Origin: CAZJNX01 sp964547415
GTDB lineage: Bacteria; Pseudomonadota; Alphaproteobacteria; Rhizobiales; Amorphaceae
Direction of reading: 5' to 3'
DNA length: 23,874 bases
NCBI GenBank assembly: GCA_964547415.1
Contig: CAZJNX010000058.1
Span: forward strand, 1-23,874
Part shown: one piece after another, positions 14,022-22,056 of the stretch
Numbering within the stretch: the first letter of the stretch is position 1
Layout of the letters: every line of letters begins with the position of its first letter
Notes under the pieces: generated by a model
The model's input: only the letters and a program-made list of their open reading frames with translations
Databases searched by the model: none
Told to the model about the DNA's origin: nothing
Program-made: the position numbers and the translations under genes

Positions 14022-16166
14022 TCAGCCGCCGGCGGCGACGAGCCGCCCGGCGGCCAGCATCCCGGCGACGCGCTCGGCCGAGACCGCCCGCTCGAAGAAG
14101 AAGCCCTGGCCGAAGCGGCAGCCGCAGGCCATCACGGCCTTGGCCTGGGCGTCGGTCTCGATCCCTTCCGCGACCACGCGGGCGCCGAGGGTCGCGGCCA
14201 TCTCCACCACGGAGGCGACGATCTTCCGCGCGAAGGCGCTCTCCCCCAGCCGCGCCACGAACGACCGGTCGATCTTGATGACGTCGACCGGGAACTCCTC
14301 GAGGTAGGACAGGGACGAGTAGCCGGTCCCGAAATCGTCGATGGCGATCCCGATGCCGTGGCGGCGCAGCGCCTCGAGCCGCGCCCGGTGCTCGCCCGTC
14401 GGCGACAGGTGGGCCGATTCGGTGATCTCGAGGTCGACGGGCACCGGCAGCGGCGCGAACAGGGCGCCGAGACGCTCCACGAAGGCGGGAAAGCGCTCGT
14501 CGTGGATCTGCACCGGGGAGACGTTGAAGGCGACGCGCAGGTCCTCTCCCGCCGCTTCTCCCCATCCGCGGACGGCGGCGGCGACGTCCGCCGCCACGCG
14601 GTCGCCGAGCTCGAGGATGGTGCCGTCCCGCTCGGCGATCGGGATGAAGATGTCGGGCGCCACGATCCCGAAGTCGGGCAGGTCCCACCGGGCGAGCGCC
14701 TCGAGGCCCACGATGCGGCCGGTCGCGATTTCCACCTGGGGCTGGAAGGCGACGTGGATCTCCCCTCGCTCGATGGCGCCCGGCAGCCGGTCCGACAGGA
14801 GGCGCTGGCGCGCGGCCATCACGCCCATCGCCGACAGGTAGCGCACCGGGCGCCCGCGCGGGCCGCTGCGGGCCGCGTTGAGGGCGAGCAGGGCCGCGTC
14901 GAACGCGGACAGGACCGCCGCCCGGTCCGCGTCCGGCTTCAGGACCACGTAGCCGCAGTCCACCCTCACCGGGAGCGACAGGCCATACACCTCGAACGGC
15001 CTGTTCACGGTCTCCGCGATGGCCGCGGCGAGGCGCTCCCCCTCCGCCCGGCCCGAGACCGGCGCCATGAGGGCGAACCGGTCGCCTCCCATGCGGGCCA
15101 CGAAGGCGCCCGGCGTCGCCGCGAGGCGGCGGCCGACCTCGACGAGAACGGCATCGCCCACGACGGCGCCGGAGCGGACGTTGAGGTCCTTGAGGCGGCG
15201 CAGGCCGACCTTGAGGACGATGCGCGCCCCCCGCCGGCCGGCCGGCTTGGACGCGAGCGCCTCGAGGCGGCGGAAGGCGGCGCTGCGGTTCGGAAGGCCG
15301 GTCACCGCGTCCCGGTAGGCGAGCGCCTCGAGGGCCTCCCGCGCCCGCTCCTCCTCCGTCACGTCGAGGGCGATGCCGGTAAGGCGCGCGGGCCCGGCCG
15401 CGTTCCGGTCGGTGACGGCGGCGGCCGCCTGGATCACGCGGACCTCCCCGCCACCGCGGCGGACGCGGTAGCGCAGGCGCAGCTCGTTGCCCCTCTCGAG
15501 CGCGCGGGCGAGGCGGGCGCGCACCTCCGGCACGTCCTCCGGCAGGATTCGCCGCTCCCAGTCGGCGTAGTCGATCGCCTCGCCCCCGTCCGGCAGGTCG
15601 TGAAGGGCGCGGAAGGCGTCGTCGAAGGCGATCTCGCCGGTCGCGATCTCGTAGTCGAAGCTTGCCACGCCCGCCGCCTCCCGCGCGAGGCGCAGCCGCT
15701 CGGCCGAAAGGCGCGCCTCCCGGTCGGTCCGGCGGCGGCGGCAGCTCTCCGCGGCGAGCGCCGCCCGCTCCCGCTCCCGCTCGGTGAGGTCGGCGACGGT
15801 CGTGACCGTGTAGACCGACCCGTCCGCCCCGACGAGGCGGGTCGCCGTCGCGTGGATGCGCATGGGCGTGCCATCCCGCCGGACCGTGTTCCAGGTCCCG
15901 CCCGATTCGTCCGTCCGGCCCTCCACGAAGGCCCGGTGAAGCGCCCGTGCCGCCGCGCGCCCCTCCGGCGGGATCACGAGGTCGGCGAAGTCGCGGCCGA
16001 GCAGCTCGTCCTCAGCGTAACCGTAGATTGTCAGGTACGCCTCGTTCACCTGCACGAAACATCCGTCGGAATCGGTCACGCACAGGCCGATCTCGGCGCT
16101 GCGATAAATCGCTTCGACGAGGGCCGGCAGGTCCGCTTCGTCGATATGGGAACTCGTCTTCGCCAT
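14022..16166 (-). CDS. PAS-PAS-GGDEF-EAL protein, likely c-di-GMP phosphodiesterase
   Basis: A 714-residue cytoplasmic signalling protein without membrane segments. Domains in order are PAS (about 15-130; CVTDSDGCFVQVNEAYLTIYGY), a second PAS (about 165-265), GGDEF (about 275-440) and EAL (about 455-705). The cyclase half looks inactive: the signature reads RMGGDRF, with Arg363 replacing the essential Glu, and the upstream metal and substrate region reads LRRLKDLNVRSGAVVGD instead of the DxxxFKxxND...GH pattern. The EAL half looks complete: Glu489 in LEALARW, FNVSP, EITES, IDDFGTGYSSLSYL, VIKIDRSF, VAEGIET and GQGFFF. It probably degrades c-di-GMP, with the PAS domains sensing a signal and the degenerate GGDEF perhaps binding GTP allosterically. 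It lies 149 bases downstream of lysR, with a terminator between, so it should have its own promoter. Confidence 0.93.
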   Translation of the reverse strand: MAKTSSHIDEADLPALVEAIYRSAEIGLCVTDSDGCFVQVNEAYLTIYGYAEDELLGRDFADLVIPPEGRAAARALHRAFVEGRTDESGGTWNTVRRDGTPMRIHATATRLVGADGSVYTVTTVADLTERERERAALAAESCRRRRTDREARLSAERLRLAREAAGVASFDYEIATGEIAFDDAFRALHDLPDGGEAIDYADWERRILPEDVPEVRARLARALERGNELRLRYRVRRGGGEVRVIQAAAAVTDRNAAGPARLTGIALDVTEEERAREALEALAYRDAVTGLPNRSAAFRRLEALASKPAGRRGARIVLKVGLRRLKDLNVRSGAVVGDAVLVEVGRRLAATPGAFVARMGGDRFALMAPVSGRAEGERLAAAIAETVNRPFEVYGLSLPVRVDCGYVVLKPDADRAAVLSAFDAALLALNAARSGPRGRPVRYLSAMGVMAARQRLLSDRLPGAIERGEIHVAFQPQVEIATGRIVGLEALARWDLPDFGIVAPDIFIPIAERDGTILELGDRVAADVAAAVRGWGEAAGEDLRVAFNVSPVQIHDERFPAFVERLGALFAPLPVPVDLEITESAHLSPTGEHRARLEALRRHGIGIAIDDFGTGYSSLSYLEEFPVDVIKIDRSFVARLGESAFARKIVASVVEMAATLGARVVAEGIETDAQAKAVMACGCRFGQGFFFERAVSAERVAGMLAAGRLVAAGG

Positions 16167-16250
16167 CAGCGCGCCACGTTACGAACCGGCGGACTTCGGC
16201 TGGCCCCTACCGACCGTCCACCAAGCCTTCCACTATCGCCGGACCGGCGG

Positions 16251-16295
16251 AAAAAGGAACCCCGCGCGTGCGCCCGTCGGCAGGCGCGCGGCGGG
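16251..16295 (-). terminator. Rho-independent terminator of the lysR gene
   Basis: On the minus strand a strong imperfect stem (arms 16295-16283 and 16274-16261, loop 8) is followed within a few bases by TTTTT (16255-16251). It begins 20 bases past the lysR stop and separates it from the EAL gene. Confidence 0.7.
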
Positions 16296-16315
16296 AAGCC
16301 GTCGGCGATCGTTCC

Positions 16316-17191
16316 TTACGCGGCGGCGCGCTCGGCCGAAAGGGCGCCGAAGCAGGCTTCGGTGTGGGCGAGGAAGGCCTCCGTCACCGCCTCGTCGCCG
16401 CCGTTGCCCCGCAGGAGGCCGATCTGGAACCGTCCGATCGGCGGCAGCCCCGCCTCGCGGGGGACCGGCCTCAGGCCGCCCGGCGCGAACCGCCGCGGGA
16501 TCGCCGACACGGCAAGGCCGGCCCGCACCGTGAGCGCGAGGGCCGAGCCGCTCGTGCCGGTGTAGGCGATCCGGTAGTCGATCCGCGCCGCGTCGAGGGC
16601 CTCAAGGGTGAGGGTGCGCCAGGCGCAGCCCGGCTGCCACACGGCGACGGGAAGCGGGCGCTGCTGCTCCGTCGCCCCGTCCGGCCCCGTCACCCACACG
16701 AGGTCCTCCTCCATCAGGATGCGGGCGCCGCGGTAGCGCGCGTTCATGGTGACGATGGCGACGTCGAGCTCGCCCGCCTCCACGCGCGCCACCAGCTCCT
16801 CGCTCTGCCGGCACTCGATGGCGACCTCCACCGTCGGGTGGGTCGCGGCGAAGCGGCCGAAGATGTCCGGCAGGAAGGTCTCGGCGTAGTCGTCGGGCGT
16901 GCCGATGCGGATGCGGCCCGAAAGGGTCGGCGTGGCGAAGCGGCCGACCGCCTCGTCGTTGAGGCGAACGATCCGCGCGGCGTAGTCGAGAAGCTCCCGC
17001 CCCCGCTGGGTCAGCACGTTGCGCCGGCCCTGCTTCTCGAAGAGGGGGACGCCCAGGAGCTCCTCGAGGCGGCGCATCTGCACGCTCACCGTCGACTGGG
17101 TCTTGTTCACCCGCTCCCCCGCCTCCGCGAAGCTCGGCGCCTCGGCGACGGCGAGGAAGGTCCGCAACAGGTCCGGATCCAGGCTGCGCAT
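16316..17191 (-). CDS. LysR family transcriptional regulator (LrhA-like)
   Basis: A 291-residue LysR-type regulator. The N-terminal winged helix-turn-helix covers about residues 4-62: LLRTFLAVAEAPSFAEAGER, then VNKTQSTVSVQMRRLEELLG, then PLFEKQGRRNVLTQRG. The effector-binding domain follows, starting around SGRIRIGTPDDYAE. The DNA-binding half resembles LrhA/PecT-type members. ATG 17191 is chosen because CGGAGAG lies 6 bases upstream; ATG 17224 in the same frame has none. It is divergent from a small unknown gene and a DUF1127 gene, with an AT-richer gap holding a LysR-type box, so it probably regulates itself and those genes. The ligand is unknown. Confidence 0.93.
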   Translation of the reverse strand: MRSLDPDLLRTFLAVAEAPSFAEAGERVNKTQSTVSVQMRRLEELLGVPLFEKQGRRNVLTQRGRELLDYAARIVRLNDEAVGRFATPTLSGRIRIGTPDDYAETFLPDIFGRFAATHPTVEVAIECRQSEELVARVEAGELDVAIVTMNARYRGARILMEEDLVWVTGPDGATEQQRPLPVAVWQPGCAWRTLTLEALDAARIDYRIAYTGTSGSALALTVRAGLAVSAIPRRFAPGGLRPVPREAGLPPIGRFQIGLLRGNGGDEAVTEAFLAHTEACFGALSAERAAA

Positions 17192-17205
17192 GGCGCTCTC
17201 CGATA

Positions 17206-17259
17206 ATCCATCGAAATCCTCCATGGATATCGCGCAAAACATTCGTTTGTGCAATCCAT
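17206..17259. promoter_or_regulatory. Candidate LysR operator in the divergent gap
   Basis: The gap between lysR and the small gene at 17317 is clearly more AT-rich than its surroundings. It contains ATTCGTTTGTGCAAT (17241-17255), an ATT-N9-AAT dyad that fits the LysR T-N11-A box. ATCCAT (17206), ATGGAT (17223) and ATCCAT (17254) form alternating inverted copies around it. Confidence 0.45.
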
Positions 17260-17316
17260 CACGGCGCGACACATTCGCTCTCACGATCGGTTGGCATGAA
17301 CGGATGGAGAGACCCG

Positions 17317-17598
17317 ATGCGACTGAAGGTGAGCGACACCATCGAGGAGACGGCCGAGGCGGTCTGGCGGCTGAGGGCGGGTGCGGGGCGGCTTCTTTCG
17401 CTGTTCGGCGCCCGGACGGCGGGCACGCGCCTCGCCGGTGCGGAGGCGGTGCCGCAGGACCCGTTCATGCGGCGCATTCCCTTCGCCCGCCCGCGGGCGG
17501 TGCCGCCGGCCGGCCCCTCCGCGGGGGCGGAATCGGGTCGCGCCCGGCCCGCCTTCCGTGTCCCGTCCGTTCCGGCCCCGGCCGACGGCACGGCCTGA
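17317..17598 (+). CDS. Unrecognised 93-residue protein
   Basis: A small open frame with good translation signals: GGAGAG ends 5 bases before ATG 17317, which I prefer to the in-frame ATG 17296. The first ~50 residues look like a folded, amphipathic helical region (MRLKVSDTIEETAEAVWRLR, then LLSLFGARTAGTR). The rest is Pro/Ala/Arg-rich and probably disordered. No signal peptide or membrane segment is evident and I recognise no family. It is divergent from lysR and 33 bases upstream of the DUF1127 gene, so the two are probably cotranscribed under LysR control. I consider it a real gene mainly from the ribosome binding site and position. Confidence 0.55.
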   Translation: MRLKVSDTIEETAEAVWRLRAGAGRLLSLFGARTAGTRLAGAEAVPQDPFMRRIPFARPRAVPPAGPSAGAESGRARPAFRVPSVPAPADGTA

Positions 17599-17631
17599 CC
17601 GGCCATCGGCCCCAGACGAGGATCAAGACCC

Positions 17632-17916
17632 ATGCACGGCAACATCGGCCATTACGCCCGGCGGCGACCCGGCGTCGTCCTTTCCCTCGCGGTGCGCACG
17701 GCGCTCGCCCGCCTTACGGACGCCGTCCTCGACCTCGTGGTCGGGGACCCGACCCTCGCGCTCCTCGAGCGGATGGAAGACCGGCAGCTCGCCGACATCG
17801 GCCTGTCCCGGATGGACATCCACGAGGCGGGCCGCCACCCGCGCGCCGCCCGCAACCGCATCCTCGCCCGCGCGGCGGCGACGCGGCGCCGCCTGCGCCA
17901 GCTCGAAGGCTGCTAG
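17632..17916 (+). CDS. DUF1127 domain protein
   Basis: A 94-residue basic protein with a DUF1127 motif at about residues 44-63: LLERMEDRQLADIGLSRMDI, the usual arginine-rich helix-turn with the L-x-DIGLSR core. Small DUF1127 proteins in Agrobacterium and Rhodobacter have been linked to RNA turnover and to phosphate, stress or growth-phase responses; that role is by family only. It carries a longer N-terminal half (about 40 residues with a hydrophobic stretch VLSLAVRTALARLTDAVLDL) than the ~45-residue minimal members. GAGGA precedes ATG 17632. It lies 33 bases after the unknown small gene. Confidence 0.85.
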   Translation: MHGNIGHYARRRPGVVLSLAVRTALARLTDAVLDLVVGDPTLALLERMEDRQLADIGLSRMDIHEAGRHPRAARNRILARAAATRRRLRQLEGC

Positions 17917-17919
17917 GAA

Positions 17920-17956
17920 CCGCCCGCGCCGCTCCCCGGAGGAGGCGGCGCGGCGG
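17920..17956 (+). terminator. Strong hairpin after the DUF1127 gene
   Basis: CCGCCCGCGCCGC (17920-17932) pairs with GCGGCGCGGCGG (17945-17956) except for one bulged base, with a 12-base loop. It starts 4 bases past the DUF1127 stop. No T-tract follows, so it may end or protect the transcript by other means. Confidence 0.45.
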
Positions 17957-18173
17957 ACGGAAGCCGCTGCGGCGGCGGGCGCTGCCGGGCGCCCCCGGTC
18001 CGCCGCCCCGGGGGCCGCGACCGCCCGGTCATCGTCGCCCCGCGCCCCGCCGGGCGTGCGCCTCCCCGTCCCGTCGCGCGATCGTGAGGAGCACCTATGT
18101 GTCATGCATCTCCCAATCGGGCCGCGAAGGCCCTACACCCGTGGCGAGACCACGGGGCAGACGAAGGCGGACG

Positions 18174-20390
18174 ATGCGGACGACACGGAACGGACGGCGG
18201 AAGACGGGGAACGGGCCTCGCGCGATCGCGGGGCTCCTCGCGGGCGCCCTCGCGGGCCTCGCGGCGGGCGGGACCGGTGCCGCCGCCTCCCCCGCCGCCG
18301 TCGTCGAGACCGACCACATCCGGGCCGAGATCGTCCTGCGCGCCGCCGAGGTGGCGCCGGGCGACACGGTGGACGTGGCGATCCGCCAGACCATCGCGGA
18401 GGGCTGGCACACCTACTGGATCAACCCGGGCGATTCGGGCGATGCCATGCGCCTCGACTGGACGCTGCCGGAGGGGGCCTCGGCCGGTCCCCTGCGCTGG
18501 CCCGCGCCCGAGCGCATCCCCTACCCACCCCTCATGAACTACGGCTTCGCGGAGGAGGTGACGGTCCTCACCTCCCTCACGGTGCCGCAGGACTGGACGG
18601 CGGGGCGGCCGCTGCCGGTGGATCTGTCGATCGACTGGCTCGTATGCGAGAAGATCTGCATTCCGGAAAGCGGCTCGGCCTCCTTCGTGGTTCCGACGGG
18701 CGAGGCGAGCGTTCCCGATTCGCTGTCGGCCTTCACCTTCGTGCAGGCCGAGCGGGCCCTCCCCCGACGGACGGCGCTTTCCGCCACGGCCACGGTGGGC
18801 GATGAGCGCATCGCCCTCGCCGTCGCCACGCCCGGGCCCGTCTCCGACGCCTACTTCTTCCCGCGGAAGACCGGCCTCATCGACCACGCGGCGCCCCAGG
18901 CGCTCTCGAGGGACGCGGACGGGCTCGTCCTCGACATCCCGCGCGGCCGCGCCATGCCGCCCGACCCGCTTCGCGGCGTCCTCGCCCTCACCGACGCCAC
19001 CGGCACCGTCACCCACCACGCCCTCGCGGCGCGGGTGGAGGACGCGCGCTCGCCCGAGGCGCTCGCCGCCGCGGCGGCGCCTCCCGCCGCGCCCGCGGGC
19101 CCCGCCGCGGGGCCGGCCGTCCCGACCGGGGCGACGGTGCCCGCAGCCGCCTTCTCCGGCGTCCTCCACGCGGCCCTGTTCGCCCTCCTGGGCGGGCTCG
19201 TCCTCAACCTGATGCCGTGCGTGTTCCCGGTCCTCGCCCTCAAGGCAGTGGGGCTCGTGGACAAGGCGGACGCGCCGGCGGCCGAGCGGGCGGCGCACGG
19301 GCTCCTCTACACGGCCGGGATCCTCGCCTGCTTCATGGTTCTCGCGGCGGCGCTGATCGCGGTGAAGGCGGCGGGGGCGGAGGTCGGCTGGGGCTTCCAG
19401 CTCCAGGACCCGCTGGTGGTGGCCGTCCTCGCCTACGTGATCTTCGCCGTCGGCCTCAACCTCTCCGGCCTGTTCGAGGTGGGGGCGAGCCTCACGCGGG
19501 CGGGCAACCTCGACCGGGGGAGCGGGCGCGCGGGCGCCTTCCTCACCGGCCTCCTCGCCGCCGTGGTGGCGACGCCCTGCACCGCCCCGTTCATGGCGCT
19601 CGCCATCGGCTTCGCCCTCACGGCCGGCACCGGGACGACCCTCGTCGTGTTCCTGGCACTCGGGCTGGGCCTTGCCCTCCCCTTCCTCCTCCTGTCGCTG
19701 GTGCCGGGGCTCGCGCGGCTCATGCCGCGTCCGGGGGCGTGGATGGTGCGGCTGCGCCAGGCCCTCGCTTTCCCCATGTACCTCGCCGCGGCCTGGCTCG
19801 TGTGGGTTCTCGCCCAGCAGGCGGGGGCGGACGCCATCCTCCTCACCCTCGTGGGCTTCGTGGGGCTCGCCTTCGGCGGCTGGCTCCTCGGCCTCGCCCA
19901 GCACGGCGCGGCGGGGCGGGGGCGTCGGACGGCGCTCGCGGGCGCGGCGGCGGGGGGGCTCGCGGCGATCGTCATGCTGGTGCCGCTCGCGCTTGGCACC
20001 ACCGCCGGCTCCGCCACGGCCGCAACGCGGCCCGCCGGGCAGGCCGGCGTCATGGCGGAGCCCTACTCGCCCGCCCGCCTCGCCGCCCTCAGGGCGGAGG
20101 GCCGGGCCGTCTTCCTGAACGTCACGGCCGCCTGGTGCATCAGCTGCAAGGTGAACGAGCAGGTGGCGCTCGCGGGCGATGGCTTTCGCGAGGCGCTCGC
20201 GGCGGGCGACTACGTCTACATGGTGGGCGACTGGACGCGACGGGACGAGGACATCACGCGCCTCCTCGCCGACTTCGGCCGGGCGGGGGTGCCGCTCTAC
20301 GCGGTCTATCCGGCGGGCGGCGGGGCGCCGACCGTCCTTCCCCAGATCCTGACGGAAGGGATGGTCGTGGAGGCGCTGTCGGCGCGCTGA
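18174..20390 (+). CDS. ScsB/DsbD-type protein-disulfide reductase
   Basis: A 738-residue inner-membrane protein that carries reducing power from cytoplasmic thioredoxin to periplasmic proteins. The signal peptide (RAIAGLLAGALAGLAAGG) leads into a periplasmic N-terminal domain with EGWHTYWINPGDSGDAM and the redox pair Cys158/Cys162 in WLVCEKICIPE, which is typical of ScsB-like rather than classical DsbD. An Ala/Pro-rich linker follows, then the CcdA-like membrane core with Cys349 (NLMPCVFPVLALK) and Cys469 (VATPCTAPFMALA). The C-terminal periplasmic thioredoxin domain has CISC (655-658) in NVTAAWCISCKVNE. All three cysteine pairs needed for the relay are present. AAGG precedes ATG 18174. GTG 18099, in frame and 8 bases after a stronger GAGGAG, is a possible earlier start. 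The periplasmic partner is not in this window. Confidence 0.92.
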   Translation: MRTTRNGRRKTGNGPRAIAGLLAGALAGLAAGGTGAAASPAAVVETDHIRAEIVLRAAEVAPGDTVDVAIRQTIAEGWHTYWINPGDSGDAMRLDWTLPEGASAGPLRWPAPERIPYPPLMNYGFAEEVTVLTSLTVPQDWTAGRPLPVDLSIDWLVCEKICIPESGSASFVVPTGEASVPDSLSAFTFVQAERALPRRTALSATATVGDERIALAVATPGPVSDAYFFPRKTGLIDHAAPQALSRDADGLVLDIPRGRAMPPDPLRGVLALTDATGTVTHHALAARVEDARSPEALAAAAAPPAAPAGPAAGPAVPTGATVPAAAFSGVLHAALFALLGGLVLNLMPCVFPVLALKAVGLVDKADAPAAERAAHGLLYTAGILACFMVLAAALIAVKAAGAEVGWGFQLQDPLVVAVLAYVIFAVGLNLSGLFEVGASLTRAGNLDRGSGRAGAFLTGLLAAVVATPCTAPFMALAIGFALTAGTGTTLVVFLALGLGLALPFLLLSLVPGLARLMPRPGAWMVRLRQALAFPMYLAAAWLVWVLAQQAGADAILLTLVGFVGLAFGGWLLGLAQHGAAGRGRRTALAGAAAGGLAAIVMLVPLALGTTAGSATAATRPAGQAGVMAEPYSPARLAALRAEGRAVFLNVTAAWCISCKVNEQVALAGDGFREALAAGDYVYMVGDWTRRDEDITRLLADFGRAGVPLYAVYPAGGGAPTVLPQILTEGMVVEALSAR

Positions 20391-20501
20391 CCGGCGGGCG
20401 GCCGCCTGCCCGCCTTCCCTCGCCGCGCCGGCCGGCTATCATGGCGCCGCGCCGGAACCCCGCGTGGCGGCCCCCGTTCCGGCTTCGCAGGAGGACAGGC
20501 G

Positions 20502-21473
20502 ATGGCCACCACCAGCGGGACGGCGAAAACGGCGGACGCCGCCGGGCGCACGGCGACCCGGCTCCTCGCGGCCCTTCCGGACGAGGCCCGCGCCGCCGCC
20601 ACCGCTCCCTTCGAGCCCGGACGGCTCCGGGACTGGCACTACGTCCCGCGGGAGCGGCCGGGGCTTCCCGTCGGCCGCATGGACGGGACGGCCGAGGGCC
20701 TCCTGTGGGAGCTCCTCGCGACGGTCCTCAGCCCCGCCGGCCGGCGCCGCGCCGCCGACATCCTGGTGCTCGAGGGCATCCTCGGCGAGATCACCGATCG
20801 CCGCGCCCTGCGCGACCCGGGCAACTACGCCCTCCTCGTTATGGGCGATCCCTCGGGCGGCGCACCCTGGACGTTCCGCTTCGAGGGCCACCACCTGTCT
20901 GTGACGGTGACGGTCGCCCCCGGCGCGGGCGTCGCCGCGACGCCCACCTTCTTCGGCGCCAACCCGGCGCGCGTGCCGCAGGGCCACGACCATGCCGGCT
21001 TTCGCCCCCTCGCGGAGGAAGAGGACATGGCCTTCTCCCTCGTGAACGCCCTCGAGGGGGAGGTGCGCGCGACGGCCCTCATCGCCGACCGCTCCCTCGG
21101 CGACATCGTGGCGGGTCCGGGCCGGGAAGAGATGGTGCGCCGCCACGAGGGGGTGCCGCTCGCCGCCATGGGCGAGGGCGAAGCGACGCGCGCGCGGGAC
21201 ATCGCGGCCCGCTTCGCCGCCTGCCTGGAGGAGCCCCTCGCCCGCGAGGCGCTCGAGCGCCTCAGGGAGGACGGCTCTCTACACTTCGCCTGGGCCGGCA
21301 GCCTCGCCCGCGGCGCGCCCCACTATTTCCGGATCCACGGGGCGCGTACCCTCCTCGAGTACGACAACACCCAGGACGGCGCGAACCACGTCCACACCGT
21401 GTTCATCGACCCGGTCGACCTGTTCGGCGCCGATCTCCTCGCCCGCCATCACGCGACCGGCCACCACCGCTGA
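20502..21473 (+). CDS. DUF3500 family protein
   Basis: A 323-residue protein matching DUF3500. The recognisable conserved segments are DWHYVPRERPGLPVGRM, LVMGDPSGGAPWTFRFEGHH, FFGANPARVPQG, and near the end PHYFRIHGARTLLEYDNTQ followed by GANHVHTVFIDP. The function of the family is not established; the conserved His/Asp/Asn residues near the C-terminus suggest an enzyme or metal site, which is inference only. No signal peptide is visible, although some relatives are exported. ATG 20502 is fixed by AGGAGG 8 bases upstream. It lies 111 bases downstream of the disulfide reductase gene on the same strand, and no gene follows for 580 bases. Confidence 0.85.
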   Translation: MATTSGTAKTADAAGRTATRLLAALPDEARAAATAPFEPGRLRDWHYVPRERPGLPVGRMDGTAEGLLWELLATVLSPAGRRRAADILVLEGILGEITDRRALRDPGNYALLVMGDPSGGAPWTFRFEGHHLSVTVTVAPGAGVAATPTFFGANPARVPQGHDHAGFRPLAEEEDMAFSLVNALEGEVRATALIADRSLGDIVAGPGREEMVRRHEGVPLAAMGEGEATRARDIAARFAACLEEPLAREALERLREDGSLHFAWAGSLARGAPHYFRIHGARTLLEYDNTQDGANHVHTVFIDPVDLFGADLLARHHATGHHR

Positions 21474-21791
21474 CGGGGGCCGCGACACGCAGGAGCACCC
21501 GCCCGGTCGGCCGGCGGGGAACCATCCGGGACGACCGGCGCGGCTCGGCCCAGGGGCCGACGACGACGCCCGCCGGACGGGTGCGGCGCACTGACGCGAG
21601 CGGCGCGGCGACGTTCGCAAGGCGGATGACCGCGCATCGCCGGAAACGGATCGGCGGATGCGGGACATGTCCGATGGGCCCGTCGCGACCCGCGGTCATC
21701 TCCGCCGACCGAGACCGGCCGGGCCTGGCCGGGCAGCACGAAAGGGCGGGTGCGGCGGCAGCGGCTGGACGGAAGGGCGGCCGACCGCCCG

Positions 21792-21837
21792 GGCGGCGGG
21801 GGCGCGCTCGATGGCCTCGGACCCGCTCGCGCCCGTG
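21792..21837 (-). pseudogene. Fragment duplicating the 3' end of the gene at 22057
   Basis: These 46 bases match 22072-22117 without gaps at 41 positions (89%). On the minus strand they would read TGASGSEAIERAPAA against KGESGSEAVEGALAA in the intact gene. All five differences change the encoded residue, and the similarity stops on both sides, so this is a decayed fragment rather than a working copy. Confidence 0.6.
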
Positions 21838-21843
21838 TTTAGG

Positions 21844-21868
21844 GGCTAGGTGGCACGGTGCCGTAGCC
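21844..21868. repeat. 25-base imperfect dyad
   Basis: GGCTA (21844-21848) and GGCAC (21852-21856) are mirrored by GTGCC (21858-21862) and TAGCC (21864-21868) around a single central G. The spacing between half-sites is too short for a stable RNA loop at the centre, so a protein-binding site or recombination relic is as likely as a terminator. Confidence 0.3.
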
Positions 21869-22056
21869 GATCCGCGGTGCCGGAGCCCGGACCCGCCCGG
21901 TCCCGCCCGCTGCTCGCGCGTGGCAACCGGCGGACGGGCGAGGAGACCGGCGCCGCCGAGGGGTGCGCGGCGGCCTCCATGAGCGGCCTCGGACGTGGTT
22001 GCACCGCCACGCCGTGACGGAAAGCGGCGCCGGCGCGCGGGTGGCGGCAGGGCGGG

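Larger units (their letters stand above)
21474..22056. other. Gene-poor interval between convergent genes
   Basis: About 580 bases in which I support no functional gene; short open frames on both strands are Arg/Gly/Pro-rich and lack ribosome binding sites. Two things stand out and are listed separately: a diverged copy of the neighbouring gene's 3' end, and a 25-base dyad. The interval may be a relic of a lost gene. Confidence 0.5.

Noticed and set aside
17019..18173. The reductase reading frame is open for more than 1,100 bases before ATG 18174
   Set aside because: This upstream part overlaps lysR, the small gene and the DUF1127 gene in other frames and encodes low-complexity Arg/Pro/Ala sequence. 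The signal peptide begins just after 18174.
18097..18537. A frame with a strong ribosome binding site at ATG 18097
   Set aside because: It has no stop until deep inside the reductase gene and its product is Arg/Gly/Ser-rich. The signal more likely serves the in-frame GTG 18099 or is fortuitous.
21474..22056. Possible tRNA or small RNA in the gene-poor gap
   Set aside because: I found no cloverleaf, no GTTCRANYC-type T-loop in a suitable context, and no promoter-plus-terminator pair.
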